From positions 558,001 to 622,000 of the forward strand of contig NZ_JAPPUY010000001.1 in NCBI RefSeq assembly GCF_026712245.1: a DNA stretch of 64,000 nt, in the 5' to 3' direction. The notes under the pieces are model-generated. The model had not been told where the DNA came from, searched no databases, and saw only the letters and a list, made by a program, of their open reading frames with translations. Below, in pieces: positions 8,453 to 17,293 of the stretch. How positions within the stretch are numbered: the stretch's first letter is position 1; every line of letters starts with the position of its first letter. The DNA comes from Roseateles hydrophilus. Lineage in GTDB: Bacteria > Pseudomonadota > Gammaproteobacteria > Burkholderiales > Burkholderiaceae_C. The position numbers and the translations under genes are program-made.

Positions 8453-8915
8453 CCCTCGGTGGGTACGCGCGGCGCGTCGCCTATTCGGGGCGGCACCGCC
8501 GGCTGGCTGAGGTGAAGGGCAAGACCGTGCACGCGTTGTGCGCGACCATGCCCAATGCAGGCATGGCTGGGTCCCGCAGGCGGCCTGCGGGCTGCCTGTC
8601 AGCGGTCGTCGGTTCGAGTGCTTGAGGGCGTCGTCGACGCCTCGTGGATAGGCGGTCGAGGTGCCGGTGCGGATGTGGGCGCATGAAGCGTGCGGTTCGT
8701 TGCGCCTGTCCCGAGGCACGCCTGCAGACCGATTGGGGCAACAATGCCGTCTTCAACGGATGACATCGAAGGTGAGCATGCCCCTGCTGAACGCACATGA
8801 GGCGCGTCCGCGCGTCCCTGCACCTCAGCGTCGACAACGCGGGCTGCTGCCTGGCCTCGCCTTTCGCTCGCGTGTGCCGGTGCTTTGGCAACTCGCCCAG
8901 GGGGCGACAGCCAGT
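8453..8915. other. 463-bp region after ureC without a convincing gene
   Basis: No frame here looks like a real protein on either strand; an in-frame extension of the next gene crosses part of it but has no protein-like character. It holds two GC-rich hairpins near its start, listed separately, neither with a T tract. The rest shows nothing I can assign. Confidence 0.5.
8546..8591 (+). terminator. Twin GC-rich hairpins downstream of ureC, possible terminator or RNA stabiliser
   Basis: First hairpin: CCATGCC (8546-8552) with GGCATGG (8560-8566), 7-nt loop. Second: CCCGCAGG (8573-8580) with CCTGCGGG (8584-8591), 3-nt loop. There is no U-run after either, so intrinsic termination would be weak. 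Confidence 0.35.
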
Positions 8916-9419
8916 GTGGCTAGGGGGCGGCGGCAGGCGAGGTGGGGCATCGTCGCCGTGTTCGCGCTCCAGGCCTGGGGTTGGGCTCATGCGGCGGAGG
9001 TGCCGTTGACCCCTGACCCCGTGGAGGCGCGCGCGCAGGCTGCGTTCAAGCGGTGTGCCGCGGCTTACAACCGCAATCCAACGCATGGGGCCGACAGGGC
9101 GTTCATGCGCTGTCACGATGCTCAGCGCGGCGTGTATGACGCAGCGCAAGAGCAGGTGTGGCAAGGCCTGGCGACGAAGACGCCGGAAGCATGCCACGCT
9201 GCGGTGCAGGCGCTGCGGCAGTCCATGGCCGGGATGGCGGCCGCGCAGCAGGTGTTCGCGGACGCGATGACGACGCCGCGGCCAGGGCAGGGCGAGGCAG
9301 ATGCCGCACTGCTGAAATCGGTCGCGGCCGCTGCCAGCTACCGTCTTGCAAAAGCCTTGACTGACGCCATCGAGCGCAGGTTGGACAACCCGCCCAGCTG
9401 CACGCCTGCACTGCCCTGA
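8916..9419 (+). CDS. Hypothetical secreted protein with four cysteines
   Basis: I do not recognise this protein. The GTG at 8916 has AGGGGG 11 nt upstream and yields 167 residues beginning with a basic stretch and a hydrophobic core ending WAHAA, a good signal peptide. The mature part is Ala-rich and helical with cysteines in FKRCAAAYN, FMRCHDAQ, EACHAAV and PSCTP, which could form two disulfides in the periplasm. The spacing of RAFMRCHDAQ resembles LprI-like (DUF1311) proteins only weakly. In-frame starts at 8661 and 8760 exist but place a long basic region before the signal sequence. Confidence 0.5.
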   Translation: MARGRRQARWGIVAVFALQAWGWAHAAEVPLTPDPVEARAQAAFKRCAAAYNRNPTHGADRAFMRCHDAQRGVYDAAQEQVWQGLATKTPEACHAAVQALRQSMAGMAAAQQVFADAMTTPRPGQGEADAALLKSVAAAASYRLAKALTDAIERRLDNPPSCTPALP

Positions 9420-9588
9420 GGCTGTGCGTCTGCAGGATGGCGGGCATGCGGCGCTCTGTTCGCCCAAGCTCACATCCGTAAGGCTTTGTTGACCCCGGTT
9501 AATGGGGAGCGCATTGCTCACAGCTCGGTACGTTTAGGCCTGTGGGTCTGCCTAGAGTGGGCGCGTTCCAACTCCACGAGCATGACCC

Positions 9589-10200
9589 ATGTCGAGACTC
9601 TCCTCCCTGATCGCCGCCGGCAGCGCCCTGATGCTGAGCGCCTGCGCCACCCAGGATTTCGTCAAGCAGAGCGTGGCGCCGGTGCAGACCAGCGTCGACG
9701 GCCTGGGCGCGCGCGTGCAGGCGCAGGACGAGGGCCTCAAGGCGCTGGGCGGGCGGGTGCAGGGCAGCGAGGCCCGCATCCAGGCGCTGGAGAAGGATGC
9801 GGCTGCCCGCGCCCAGGCCTTGGCCAACCTGCCCAAGCCGCCCACGCTGCTGATGAGCACCGTGCTGACCGATGACAAGATCAAGTTCAGCTCGGGCCGC
9901 GCCCAGCTCACCGACGCCGCCGGCCGGGAGCTCGACCAGTTGGTGGCCAAGCTCAAGGCCGACAACCAGCCGGTGTTCGTCGAGATCCAGGGTCACACCG
10001 ACGCGACCGGCAGCGATGCCGGCAACCAGCAACTGGGCCTGCAGCGCGCCGAGGCCGTGCGCCTGCACCTGGCCCGCGCCGGCCTGCCGCTGGCGCGCAT
10101 GGCGACGATCAGCTACGGTGAGTCCGCGCCGCTGGCCGACAACAGCAGCCGCGAGGGCCGCAGCATCAACCGGCGTGTGCAGTTGATCGTGATGCGCTGA
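9589..10200 (+). CDS. OmpA-family outer-membrane lipoprotein
   Basis: A 203-residue lipoprotein that tethers the outer membrane to peptidoglycan. The lipobox LSAC places the lipidated cysteine near residue 19. A region with coiled-coil character follows (about 25-80, EARIQALEKD), then an OmpA/MotB domain with KFSSGRAQLTDAAGRELDQL, the peptidoglycan-binding EIQGHTDATGSDAGNQQLGLQRA and the closing RSINRRVQL. The sequence upstream (9420-9588) has a TTGACC hexamer but no convincing spaced promoter. It is convergent with the VOC gene, 9 bp away. Confidence 0.9.
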   Translation: MSRLSSLIAAGSALMLSACATQDFVKQSVAPVQTSVDGLGARVQAQDEGLKALGGRVQGSEARIQALEKDAAARAQALANLPKPPTLLMSTVLTDDKIKFSSGRAQLTDAAGRELDQLVAKLKADNQPVFVEIQGHTDATGSDAGNQQLGLQRAEAVRLHLARAGLPLARMATISYGESAPLADNSSREGRSINRRVQLIVMR

Positions 10201-10209
10201 GCGGCACCC

Positions 10210-10578
10210 TCAGCCCATCGAATGCAGGCCGAGCTTGTTGCCCTCGGTGTCGAGGAAGTGCGCGAAGAAGCCGAAGTCGTTGCCGATCTCGGTCTTGGGC
10301 ACGAGCACGCGGCCGCCGGCCGCTTCGACGCGGGCCAGCAGCGGGGCGAGGTCGTCGCCCCCGTTCAGGTAGACCAGCGTGCCGGTGGCCGACGGCGTGC
10401 TGCCGTCGCCGTGCACCAGCGCACCACCCACCGCCTGCGGGTCGGTGGACAGCATGCCCATCGTCACCGGGCCCATCGGCAGGGTCGTGATGGTGATGCC
10501 GAGCACCTGTTCGTAGAAGCCCTTGGCGCGGGCGAAGTCGGTGACGGGAATCTCGAACCAGTTCAGCGCGTGCGTCAT
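10210..10578 (-). CDS. VOC (glyoxalase/bleomycin-resistance fold) family protein
   Basis: A 122-residue single-chain VOC protein. It opens with NWFEIPVTDFARAKGFYEQVLG, the usual first beta-alpha unit, and ends with FGFFAHFLDTEGNKLGLHSM, the usual last strand with a metal-ligand position. These small proteins bind a divalent metal and can be dioxygenases, isomerases or resistance proteins; the substrate is not predictable. No operon partner: neighbours are convergent OmpA and a same-strand phosphatase 80 bp upstream. Confidence 0.85.
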   Translation of the reverse strand: MTHALNWFEIPVTDFARAKGFYEQVLGITITTLPMGPVTMGMLSTDPQAVGGALVHGDGSTPSATGTLVYLNGGDDLAPLLARVEAAGGRVLVPKTEIGNDFGFFAHFLDTEGNKLGLHSMG

Positions 10579-10658
10579 GCATGTCTCCCCGAGCGGTGGG
10601 CCCGCAGGCTAGCACCGGTTGCCGCGCTGGCGTGGGCTGCAGAGTAGGGGGCGGCGGT

Positions 10659-11228
10659 TCAGCGGCCGGTGTCGGGTGCGGGCAGGCGGCCCAGAACCTG
10701 GGAGCCGCTGCTGCTCCAGCGCAGCGCCACGCCTTCACCCGAGGCGGGGAAGACGCCCGTCAGGCCGGTGATGTTGACCTGGTGCGTCACGACGACCAGC
10801 ACGCCGGGGCCGCGCCACGCCGCCAGCTGCTGGCGAGCCTGGGCCAGCGCCGCCGCCTCACGTTCAGGGGCCTGGAAGAACGAAGCGAAGGCTTCTTGCG
10901 GCTGCACCGCGGCGCCGGGAAAGGCCAGCCGTGCGGTGTCCAGCGTCCGGCACCAGGGCGAGGCCCACACGGCCGTGACGGCCACCGTGCCCAGCCGCTG
11001 GCGCAGCGCCGCGCCAATCAGGCGGGCCTGGGCGCGGCCCTCGTCGCTGAGGTTGCGCTGGGTGCTGCAGTCCTCCACACGGAAACCCGGTGGGTCGCCA
11101 CCGCCGGGCGCGAGCGCGTGGCGGTAGAGCACCACGTCGCCATCACGGAGCGGTGGCAGCGCCAGCGCAGGGACCGGCCAGGTCAGCAGGGCCGGGAGGG
11201 CCAGCAGGGCGATCAGCAGGCGTTGCAT
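10659..11228 (-). CDS. Histidine phosphatase family protein, exported
   Basis: A 189-residue protein with a signal peptide (MQRLLIALLALPALLTW...ALA). The branch-2-like histidine phosphatase core is visible: VVLYRHALAPGG with the catalytic Arg-His, WASPWCRTLDTARLAF, and the second catalytic histidine in VVVTHQVNITGLTG. The usual RHGE/RHG is RHA here. Such proteins remove phosphate from small molecules in the periplasm; the substrate is unknown. The start at 11228 begins the signal sequence; a longer in-frame extension upstream is not protein-like. Confidence 0.85.
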   Translation of the reverse strand: MQRLLIALLALPALLTWPVPALALPPLRDGDVVLYRHALAPGGGDPPGFRVEDCSTQRNLSDEGRAQARLIGAALRQRLGTVAVTAVWASPWCRTLDTARLAFPGAAVQPQEAFASFFQAPEREAAALAQARQQLAAWRGPGVLVVVTHQVNITGLTGVFPASGEGVALRWSSSGSQVLGRLPAPDTGR

Positions 11229-11371
11229 GGCTGCGCATTCTGCGAGCCTGCGCCCGGGGCTGCGCGGCCGGCGCGCCATGCCCCCAAGCCAGCGCCGGCT
11301 TCGCCAGCGGCCAAGCCTGCACGCGCCAGTTCCGGAAGGAGTACACCTGCGCGCGCCGCACACTGGCGGGC

Positions 11372-12586
11372 ATGACGGACGCAGCCATTCCTTCCACCCC
11401 TGCGGCGCTGGCCGGCCTCAAGGTCGTCGAGCTGGGCCAGCTGATCGCCGGGCCGTTCGCGGCCAAGACGCTGGCCGACTTCGGCGCCGAGGTCATCAAG
11501 ATCGAGCCGCCGAATCGTGGTGATCCGCTGCGCCAGTGGCGCCTGATGCTGGACGGCACCTCGGTGTGGTGGCAGGTGCAGTCGCGCAACAAGCGCTCGC
11601 TGGCGCTGGATCTGCGCACGCCCGAGGGGCAGGACGTGGTGCGTCGGCTGGCGGCTGAGGCCGACGTGCTGATCGAGAACTTCCGTCCTGGCGCGATGGA
11701 GGCCTGGGGCCTGGACCCCGAGCAACTGCGCGCGGCCAACCCGCGGCTCATCGTGCTGCGCGTCAGCGGCTATGGGCAGACTGGCCCCTACCGAGACCGG
11801 CCCGGCTTTGCCGCCGTCGCCGAGGCCATGGCCGGGCTGCGCCACCTGACGGCCGAGCCCGGCCGCGTGCCGGTGCGCACGGGCGTCAGCATTGGCGACA
11901 CGATTGCCGCGCTGCACGGCGTGATCGGCATCCTGCTGGCCCTGCAGCACCGCCATGCCACCGGCCAGGGCCAGGTCATCGACGTGGCGCTGTACGAGGC
12001 CGTCTTCAACTGCATGGAGAGCCTGCTGCCGGAGTACAGCGCCTTCGGCGTGGTGCGCGAGCCGGCCGGCAGCGCGATGCCCGGCATTGCGCCGAGCAAC
12101 GCCTACCGCTGTGCCGATGGGGGCTACGCGCTGATCGCCGGCAACGGCGACAGCATCTTCCGCCGGCTGATGTCGCTCATCCAGCGCGACGACCTCGGGC
12201 AAGACCCGGCCCTGGCCAGCAACGCCGGCCGCGTGGCCCGTGTGGCCGAGATCGACGCGGCCATCGGGCACTGGGCTGCGCAGCAGCCGGTGGACGCCGT
12301 GCTGCAGGCGCTGGCCGGCGCCGACGTGCCGGCCGGGCGCATCTACACCGTGGCCGACATCGCGGCCGACCCGCATTACCGCGCGCGCGGCATGCTGCAA
12401 CAGGTGGCGCTGGCGGATGGCCGGGCCCTCGACGTGCCCGGCATCTGCCCCAAGCTGTCCGCCACGCCGGGCGGCCACCGCCGCAATGCGCCGGCCTTGG
12501 GTCAGGACTCCGACGCCGTGCTGGCCGAGCTGGGCCTGACGGCCGAGCAGATCGCGCAGCTGCGCGAGCGGGGCATCGTGCGCTGA
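11372..12586 (+). CDS. CaiB/BaiF family (class III) CoA-transferase
   Basis: A 404-residue family III CoA-transferase that moves CoA between carboxylates through an aspartyl intermediate. It contains GLKVVELGQLIAGPFAAKTLADFGAEVIKIE at the N-terminus, LIENFRPGAMEAWGL, the Asp in GVSIGDTIAALHG that matches the catalytic aspartate region, and PSNAYRCADGGYALIAGNGD. Length is typical. The substrate pair is unknown; formyl, succinyl or hydroxyacyl donors are all possible. The ATG at 11372 is the first codon giving the family N-terminus. Its stop is 14 bp from that of the convergent reductase. Confidence 0.88.
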   Translation: MTDAAIPSTPAALAGLKVVELGQLIAGPFAAKTLADFGAEVIKIEPPNRGDPLRQWRLMLDGTSVWWQVQSRNKRSLALDLRTPEGQDVVRRLAAEADVLIENFRPGAMEAWGLDPEQLRAANPRLIVLRVSGYGQTGPYRDRPGFAAVAEAMAGLRHLTAEPGRVPVRTGVSIGDTIAALHGVIGILLALQHRHATGQGQVIDVALYEAVFNCMESLLPEYSAFGVVREPAGSAMPGIAPSNAYRCADGGYALIAGNGDSIFRRLMSLIQRDDLGQDPALASNAGRVARVAEIDAAIGHWAAQQPVDAVLQALAGADVPAGRIYTVADIAADPHYRARGMLQQVALADGRALDVPGICPKLSATPGGHRRNAPALGQDSDAVLAELGLTAEQIAQLRERGIVR

Positions 12587-12600
12587 CGGGCGGCGCCGGC

Positions 12601-13536
12601 TCAGTAGCCGCGTTCGCGGTCTACCGCAGGCGGGATGCGTCCGTGCTGCCGGTAGGCCGCGATGTTGTCGGCCACGATGCGCGCGGCCGTCTGCCGGTGG
12701 GTGGGCGCGGAGATGTGCGGCAGCACGGTCACGCCGGGGTGCGTCCAGTGCCAGCGGTCGGCGGGCAGCGGCTCGGCGTCGAACACGTCCAGCACCGCAT
12801 GGCTCAGGCGGCCGCTGTCCAGCGCGCGCCGCAGCGCAGCGTCGTCCACGATGGCGCCGCGCGCGAAGTTGATCAGGCCGGCGCCCGGCTTGAGCTGCTG
12901 AAAGGCAGCGTCGCCCAGCAGCCCGCGGGTCTGCGGCGTCAGCGGCAGCAGGCACACCAGCAGGTCCGACGTGGCCAGCACCTGCGCCAGCCCTTCGTCG
13001 CCGGACCACCCATGCACACCGGGCACGGCGCGTGGCGTGCGGCTCCAGCCCTGCACCTGGAAGCCGGCCGCCACCAGGCGCGCCGCCGCCGCGCTGCCCA
13101 GCGCGCCCAGGCCCAGCAGGCCCACGCAGCGCTCCTGCGCGCGCACTGCGTCCAGCGGCTGCCAGCGTCGCTCGCGCTGCAGTTGCGCATAGCGCGGCAT
13201 GTCGCGGTGCAGGTAGAGCGTCCAGGCCAGCACGGCTTCGGCCATGGTGTCGGCCAGCTGCGGGTCCTGCAGGCGGACGATGGGCAGGTCCAGGTCGCCG
13301 AGGTCGGCCAGCAGCCGCTCCACGCCGGCCCACACGCTGTGGACCCAGCGCAGCCGGGGCAGGCGGCGCAGGTCCTCGGGCCGCGGGTTGGCCACCACGG
13401 CCACCTCGCAGGCCAGGCGCGCCGCATCGTCCAGCGCGGCCAGCGGCACGACGGTTTCATGCGGCATGGCGGCCTGCAGCGCGGCGATCCAGTCAGCCTG
13501 CCGTGGGTCGTCGGGTGGGGCGATGAAGGGCAGCAT
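12601..13536 (-). CDS. ghrA: Glyoxylate/hydroxypyruvate reductase A-type 2-hydroxyacid dehydrogenase
   Basis: A 311-residue D-isomer 2-hydroxyacid dehydrogenase close in length and layout to E. coli GhrA (312). The NAD(P) site GLLGLGALGSAAA is central, with the basic Trp-Ser-Arg (GWSRTPR) after strand 2 that suits NADPH. Catalytic residues are Arg in LINFARGAIVDD, an acidic residue in DVFDAEPLP and His in VLPHISAPTH. It reduces glyoxylate or hydroxypyruvate in the cytosol. The ATG at 13536 (MLPFIAPP) fits the family start. It sits 20 bp downstream of gspB on the same strand. Confidence 0.88.
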   Translation of the reverse strand: MLPFIAPPDDPRQADWIAALQAAMPHETVVPLAALDDAARLACEVAVVANPRPEDLRRLPRLRWVHSVWAGVERLLADLGDLDLPIVRLQDPQLADTMAEAVLAWTLYLHRDMPRYAQLQRERRWQPLDAVRAQERCVGLLGLGALGSAAAARLVAAGFQVQGWSRTPRAVPGVHGWSGDEGLAQVLATSDLLVCLLPLTPQTRGLLGDAAFQQLKPGAGLINFARGAIVDDAALRRALDSGRLSHAVLDVFDAEPLPADRWHWTHPGVTVLPHISAPTHRQTAARIVADNIAAYRQHGRIPPAVDRERGY

Positions 13537-13556
13537 GGCGGAGATGGTGTGTGGCG

Positions 13557-14228
13557 TCAGACCGGCTGGCGGTAGCGCTGGGACTTGAAGCGCAGCACCA
13601 GCTCGCGCGGGCCGATCTGCTCCAGCACGAGGTCGGGCGCCAGCCGCGCGCCCTCGCGCTGCACCTCGCCGTTGATGATGACGAAGCGGCTGGCCGGGTC
13701 GTCCGAGTACACCGACCCGCTGATGGCCAGCCGGGGTATCTCGCGGCGCAGGGCCTCGGGCAGCTCGGCGGCGCGAGGCAGCGGGGCGGGCGCTGCGGTC
13801 ACCGGCGGAGGCGCAGGGGCAAGGGCAGGCGCCATGAGGGGCGCGGGCGCGGGCGCAGGCGCAGGCGCAGGCGCAGGCGCAGGCGTTGGCGGCAGGTAGT
13901 TGGCAACCGGCGCACTGGGTGTTGCCGCGGGCGGCGTGGCCACCTGCGTGGGGACGGGTCTTGCCTCCGGTTGGGCGGGCGCAGTGGCGGCTGTCACCGG
14001 CGGCGCTGCGGGCGCGGGGGCGGGCGGGGCGCTGCCGCGCCACCAGGCACCGGCCGCCAGCCCGGCGAGCAGCAGTCCCGCCGCAGCCCAGGGCCAGCTG
14101 CGTGGGCGTGGGGTGGTGGGGGCGAGGTCGGCGGCGGCCGGCCCCGGCGTGTGCAGGCCCGGCAACTGGCCGCGCTCGCGTTCGCGGTCGGCTTCGGCAC
14201 GGCGCAGGGCGTCGAGGATGTAGGACAT
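13557..14228 (-). CDS. gspB: General secretion pathway protein GspB
   Basis: A 223-residue inner-membrane protein that works with GspA to fit the type II secretion secretin through peptidoglycan. It starts MSYILDALRRAEADRERERG, the standard GspB opening, has one transmembrane helix (about 46-62), a long periplasmic Ala-Pro linker and the C-terminal domain with LAISGSVYSDDPASRFVIINGEVQREG and a final RFKSQRY. The linker is encoded by a hexanucleotide tandem repeat. It follows gspA with a 20-bp gap. The core gsp genes are not in this window. Confidence 0.92.
   Translation of the reverse strand: MSYILDALRRAEADRERERGQLPGLHTPGPAAADLAPTTPRPRSWPWAAAGLLLAGLAAGAWWRGSAPPAPAPAAPPVTAATAPAQPEARPVPTQVATPPAATPSAPVANYLPPTPAPAPAPAPAPAPAPLMAPALAPAPPPVTAAPAPLPRAAELPEALRREIPRLAISGSVYSDDPASRFVIINGEVQREGARLAPDLVLEQIGPRELVLRFKSQRYRQPV
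13841..13882 (-). repeat. Hexanucleotide tandem repeat in gspB linker
   Basis: Seven units of GCGCAG or GCGCGG in a row on the plus strand (two GCGCGG then five GCGCAG) encode alternating Pro-Ala on the minus strand. Unit gain or loss by slippage would keep the frame and change linker length. Confidence 0.85.
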
Positions 14229-14248
14229 GGGAAAGCCTCTGTGTGCGC

Positions 14249-15889
14249 TCAGCGGGCGGCGTCCAGGCGCGGCTCGGGCACGCCGCTGGCGCGGTTGAGC
14301 AGCATCAGCGTGACCGGGCCGATGCGGCCATCGGGCTGCAGGCCGCGGCCGGCCTGGAAGGCCTGCACCTGGCGGCTGAGCGCGGCCCAGCCGGGCGGCG
14401 GTGCGCTGGCCGCCGGCATGGCAGGCGACAGGCCGGCCAGCTGCGCGGCCAGCCAGTCGCGCAGCACGCGGGGTTGTTCGGCGCGCTGGGCGTAGCCTGG
14501 GGGCGGGCGCCAGAAGGTGTTGAACTCCCCGCGCCAGGCGGTGGCGAGTTCGGCCAGTGGCAGGCGGCGCGGCGTGCCGTCCAGCAGCAGCGTGGCGTGC
14601 TGCTCATCCAGGGCCACCAGCGCGGCCAGGGCCGGCGGCTGGCCGGGGCGGCGCAGCGTCAGCAGCACAGGGCGGTCGATGAGGCGGATTAGCGACAGGC
14701 TGCCACTGCTGCTGCGGTAGCACTGCAGGCCGCGCTGCGCGGCGGTGTCGCAGGCATCGGCCCCGGCGGGCAGTGGCAGGCCCCAGCGGCTGGCCAGCGC
14801 CTGCCAGGCGTCGTGGTCGTCGCTGGGGGGCCAGTCGGCCAGGCGCAGCAGTTCGGGCGCGGGTGGCGAGGCGGCCTGGCTGGCGGGCAGCGCCAGTGAT
14901 GCGGCCGCAGCGGTGGAAGCCGCCGGCGCAGGTGTCGACGCGGCCGAGCTTGCACTTGCGGGCGCTGGCCCGAGGGGCGCCGCCTGTTGCTGCCAGGCCA
15001 GCCCTGCGGCCACGGCAGCCGCCGCGAGCAGGCCGCTGCCCAGTGCGATGCGGGCCGTCAGGCGGCGGGGCGTCGTCGGGCCGTCGAACACCTCGGCCGC
15101 CGCGCGGCGCACGATGTCGGGCGTGACCTGGGCCCGCCCGCTGGCATAGCCGCCCAGCAGCGCGCGGTCGCACAGCAGGTTGATGCGCCGGGGCACGCCG
15201 CGCGTGAGCTGATGAATGAGGCGCAGCGCGCGGGCGTCGAAGGGCAGGGCGCCGGTGAGGCCGGCGACGGTCAGGCGGTGGCGCACATAGTGCGCCGTTT
15301 CGGCCTCGGACAGCGCGCCGAGGTGAAAGCGCGCGATGACGCGCTGCGCCAGTTGCTCCAGCTCGGGCCGCGCCAGCAGCTCGCGCAGCTCGGGCTGGCC
15401 GATCAGCACCACCTGCAGCAGCTTGCGCTCGGCGGTCTCGAGGTTGGTCAGCAGGCGCAGCTGTTCCAGCACGTCGGCCGAGAGGTTCTGCGCCTCGTCG
15501 ATGATGAGGACGTTGTTGCGCCCAGCGGCGTGCTGGGCCAGCAGGAAGGTGTTGAGCGGGTCGACGAAGTCCTTCACCGTCTGCGCCCCGGCCGGCACCG
15601 GCACATGGAACTCGTCGCAAACGGCGCGCAGCAGCTCCGTCACCGTGAGCTTGGGGTTGAAGATGTAGGCGACGTTGCAGTGCGCCGGGATCTGGCCCAG
15701 GAAGCAGCGGCACACGGTGGTCTTGCCGGCGCCGATCTCGCCGGTCAGCAGCACGAAGCCGCCGCCGCCGTCCAGCCCGTACAGCAGGTGGGCGAGCGCG
15801 TCGCGGTGGCGCTCGCTCATGTAGAGGTAATGCGGGTCCGGTGCGATGGAAAACGGCGCGTGCCTGAGGCCGAAGAAGGGCGCGTACAT
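14249..15889 (-). CDS. gspA: GspA/ExeA-family ATPase with peptidoglycan-binding domain
   Basis: A 546-residue protein. The cytosolic AAA domain starts MYAPFFGLRHAPFSIAPDPHYLYMS and has Walker A GEIGAGKTT and Walker B NVLIIDEAQNLS. A transmembrane helix follows near residue 275 (IALGSGLLAAAAVAAGLAW), then an Ala-Ser linker, a peptidase C39-like periplasmic region, and a PG_binding_1 repeat near the end (QVQAFQAGRGLQPDGRIGPVTLMLLN). GspA/GspB use ATP to help place the type II secretion channel in the cell wall. The start is 39 bp from divergent chrA. Confidence 0.92.
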   Translation of the reverse strand: MYAPFFGLRHAPFSIAPDPHYLYMSERHRDALAHLLYGLDGGGGFVLLTGEIGAGKTTVCRCFLGQIPAHCNVAYIFNPKLTVTELLRAVCDEFHVPVPAGAQTVKDFVDPLNTFLLAQHAAGRNNVLIIDEAQNLSADVLEQLRLLTNLETAERKLLQVVLIGQPELRELLARPELEQLAQRVIARFHLGALSEAETAHYVRHRLTVAGLTGALPFDARALRLIHQLTRGVPRRINLLCDRALLGGYASGRAQVTPDIVRRAAAEVFDGPTTPRRLTARIALGSGLLAAAAVAAGLAWQQQAAPLGPAPASASSAASTPAPAASTAAAASLALPASQAASPPAPELLRLADWPPSDDHDAWQALASRWGLPLPAGADACDTAAQRGLQCYRSSSGSLSLIRLIDRPVLLTLRRPGQPPALAALVALDEQHATLLLDGTPRRLPLAELATAWRGEFNTFWRPPPGYAQRAEQPRVLRDWLAAQLAGLSPAMPAASAPPPGWAALSRQVQAFQAGRGLQPDGRIGPVTLMLLNRASGVPEPRLDAAR

Positions 15890-15928
15890 GGGGCGGCAGG
15901 ATAACCACCCCGCCCGGGTGCGACGGCT

Positions 15929-17293
15929 ATGCTGCCGGCCCTGATGCGCACCGACCCCGCCCCCGATGCCACGGCCCCGCGGCCGCCCTCGCGCGCCGAG
16001 GCGCTGCGCTTCTGGCTGTGGCTGGGCTGTGTCAGCTTCGGCGGGCCGGCCGGGCAGATCGCGATCATGCACACCGAGCTGGTGGAGCGGCGGCGCTGGC
16101 TGTCGGAGCGGCGCTTCCTGCATGCGCTGAACTACTGCATGGTGCTGCCCGGCCCGGAGGCGCAGCAACTGGCCACCTACATCGGCTGGCTGATGCACCG
16201 CACCTGGGGCGGGCTGGTGGCGGGCGGCTTGTTTGTGCTGCCGTCGCTGCTGCTGCTGATCGGGCTGTCCTGGGGCTACATGGCCTGGGGGGACCTGCCA
16301 CCGGTGGCGGCGGTGTTCGCGGGCATCAAGCCGGCGGTGACGGCGCTGGTGCTGCATGCGGCCTGGCGGGTGGGCGGCCGGGTGTTGCGCCATGGCTGGC
16401 TGTGGGCGATCGCGGCGGCGGCATTCCTCGCGATCTTTGCGCTGGGGATGCCGTTCCCGGTCATCGTGTTGCTGGCCGGTGTGGCGGGCTGGGTGGGCGG
16501 GCGCTGGCGGCCCGGCCAGTTCCGCATGGGCACGGCGCACGGCGACGAGACGGCCGCCGGCCATGCGCCGGCCGTCATCGATGACGACACGCCCACGCCG
16601 GCCCATGCGCGCTTCAGCGCGGCGCGCTGCCGGGCTGTGCTGGCGGTCGGCCTGGGGCTGTGGGCGGCGGTGCTGGGCGCCCTGGTGGCGTGGCAGGGCT
16701 GGCAGGGCGCGGCGGCGCAGATGGGCTGGTTCTTCACGAAGGCAGCGCTGCTGACCTTCGGCGGCGCCTACGCCGTGCTGCCCTATGTGCACCAGGGCGC
16801 GGTCGAGCACTACCAGTGGCTGACGGCGGCGCAAATGATGGACGGGCTGGCGCTGGGCGAGACGACGCCCGGGCCGCTGATCATGGTGGTGGCCTTCGTG
16901 GGCTTCGTCGGTGGCTGGGGGCAGGCCTGGTTCGGGCCGGACTCGCTGTTCCTGGCCGGTGCGGCGGCGGCGGTGGTGGTGAGCTTCTTCACCTTCCTGC
17001 CGTCCTTCGTGTTCATCCTGCTGGGCGGGCCCTTCATCGAGTCCACGCACGGCCGGCTGCAGTTCACGGCGCCGCTGACCGGCATCACGGCCGCCGTAGT
17101 AGGCGTGATGCTGAACCTCGCGCTGTTCTTCGCGGCCCATGTGCTGTGGCCGCGCGGGTGGGCGGGTGGCGTCGACTGGGGCGCCGCCGCCATCGGCCTG
17201 GGCGCCGCGCTGGCGCTGTTCCGTTTTCAGGCCGGTGTGATCCCGGTGGTGCTGGGCAGCGGCCTGGCCGGGCTGGTGCTGGGCTTGTTCTAG
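15929..17293 (+). CDS. chrA: Chromate efflux transporter ChrA, two-domain type
   Basis: A 454-residue membrane protein of the CHR superfamily that exports chromate. Both halves are present: the N-terminal CHR domain with FWLWLGCVSFGGPAGQIAIMH and NYCMVLPGPEAQQLATYIGW, and the C-terminal copy with FFTKAALLTFGGAYAVLPYV and GLALGETTPGPLIMVVAFVGF. The two GGP/PGP motif sets show an internal duplication. A His/Asp-rich hydrophilic linker joins them (about 195-230). MRTD at 15944 is an alternative start. It is convergent with the next gene, their stops overlapping by 4 bp. Confidence 0.93.
   Translation: MLPALMRTDPAPDATAPRPPSRAEALRFWLWLGCVSFGGPAGQIAIMHTELVERRRWLSERRFLHALNYCMVLPGPEAQQLATYIGWLMHRTWGGLVAGGLFVLPSLLLLIGLSWGYMAWGDLPPVAAVFAGIKPAVTALVLHAAWRVGGRVLRHGWLWAIAAAAFLAIFALGMPFPVIVLLAGVAGWVGGRWRPGQFRMGTAHGDETAAGHAPAVIDDDTPTPAHARFSAARCRAVLAVGLGLWAAVLGALVAWQGWQGAAAQMGWFFTKAALLTFGGAYAVLPYVHQGAVEHYQWLTAAQMMDGLALGETTPGPLIMVVAFVGFVGGWGQAWFGPDSLFLAGAAAAVVVSFFTFLPSFVFILLGGPFIESTHGRLQFTAPLTGITAAVVGVMLNLALFFAAHVLWPRGWAGGVDWGAAAIGLGAALALFRFQAGVIPVVLGSGLAGLVLGLF

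Noticed and set aside
8481-9521. A 346-codon minus-strand frame over the region after ureC
   Set aside because: The product is Arg/His-rich with no domain, and it runs antisense to the secreted-protein gene, which has a signal peptide.
13800-13890. Possible CRISPR-like or minisatellite array
   Set aside because: The repeats are 6-bp units without spacers inside the gspB coding sequence and encode a Pro-Ala linker.
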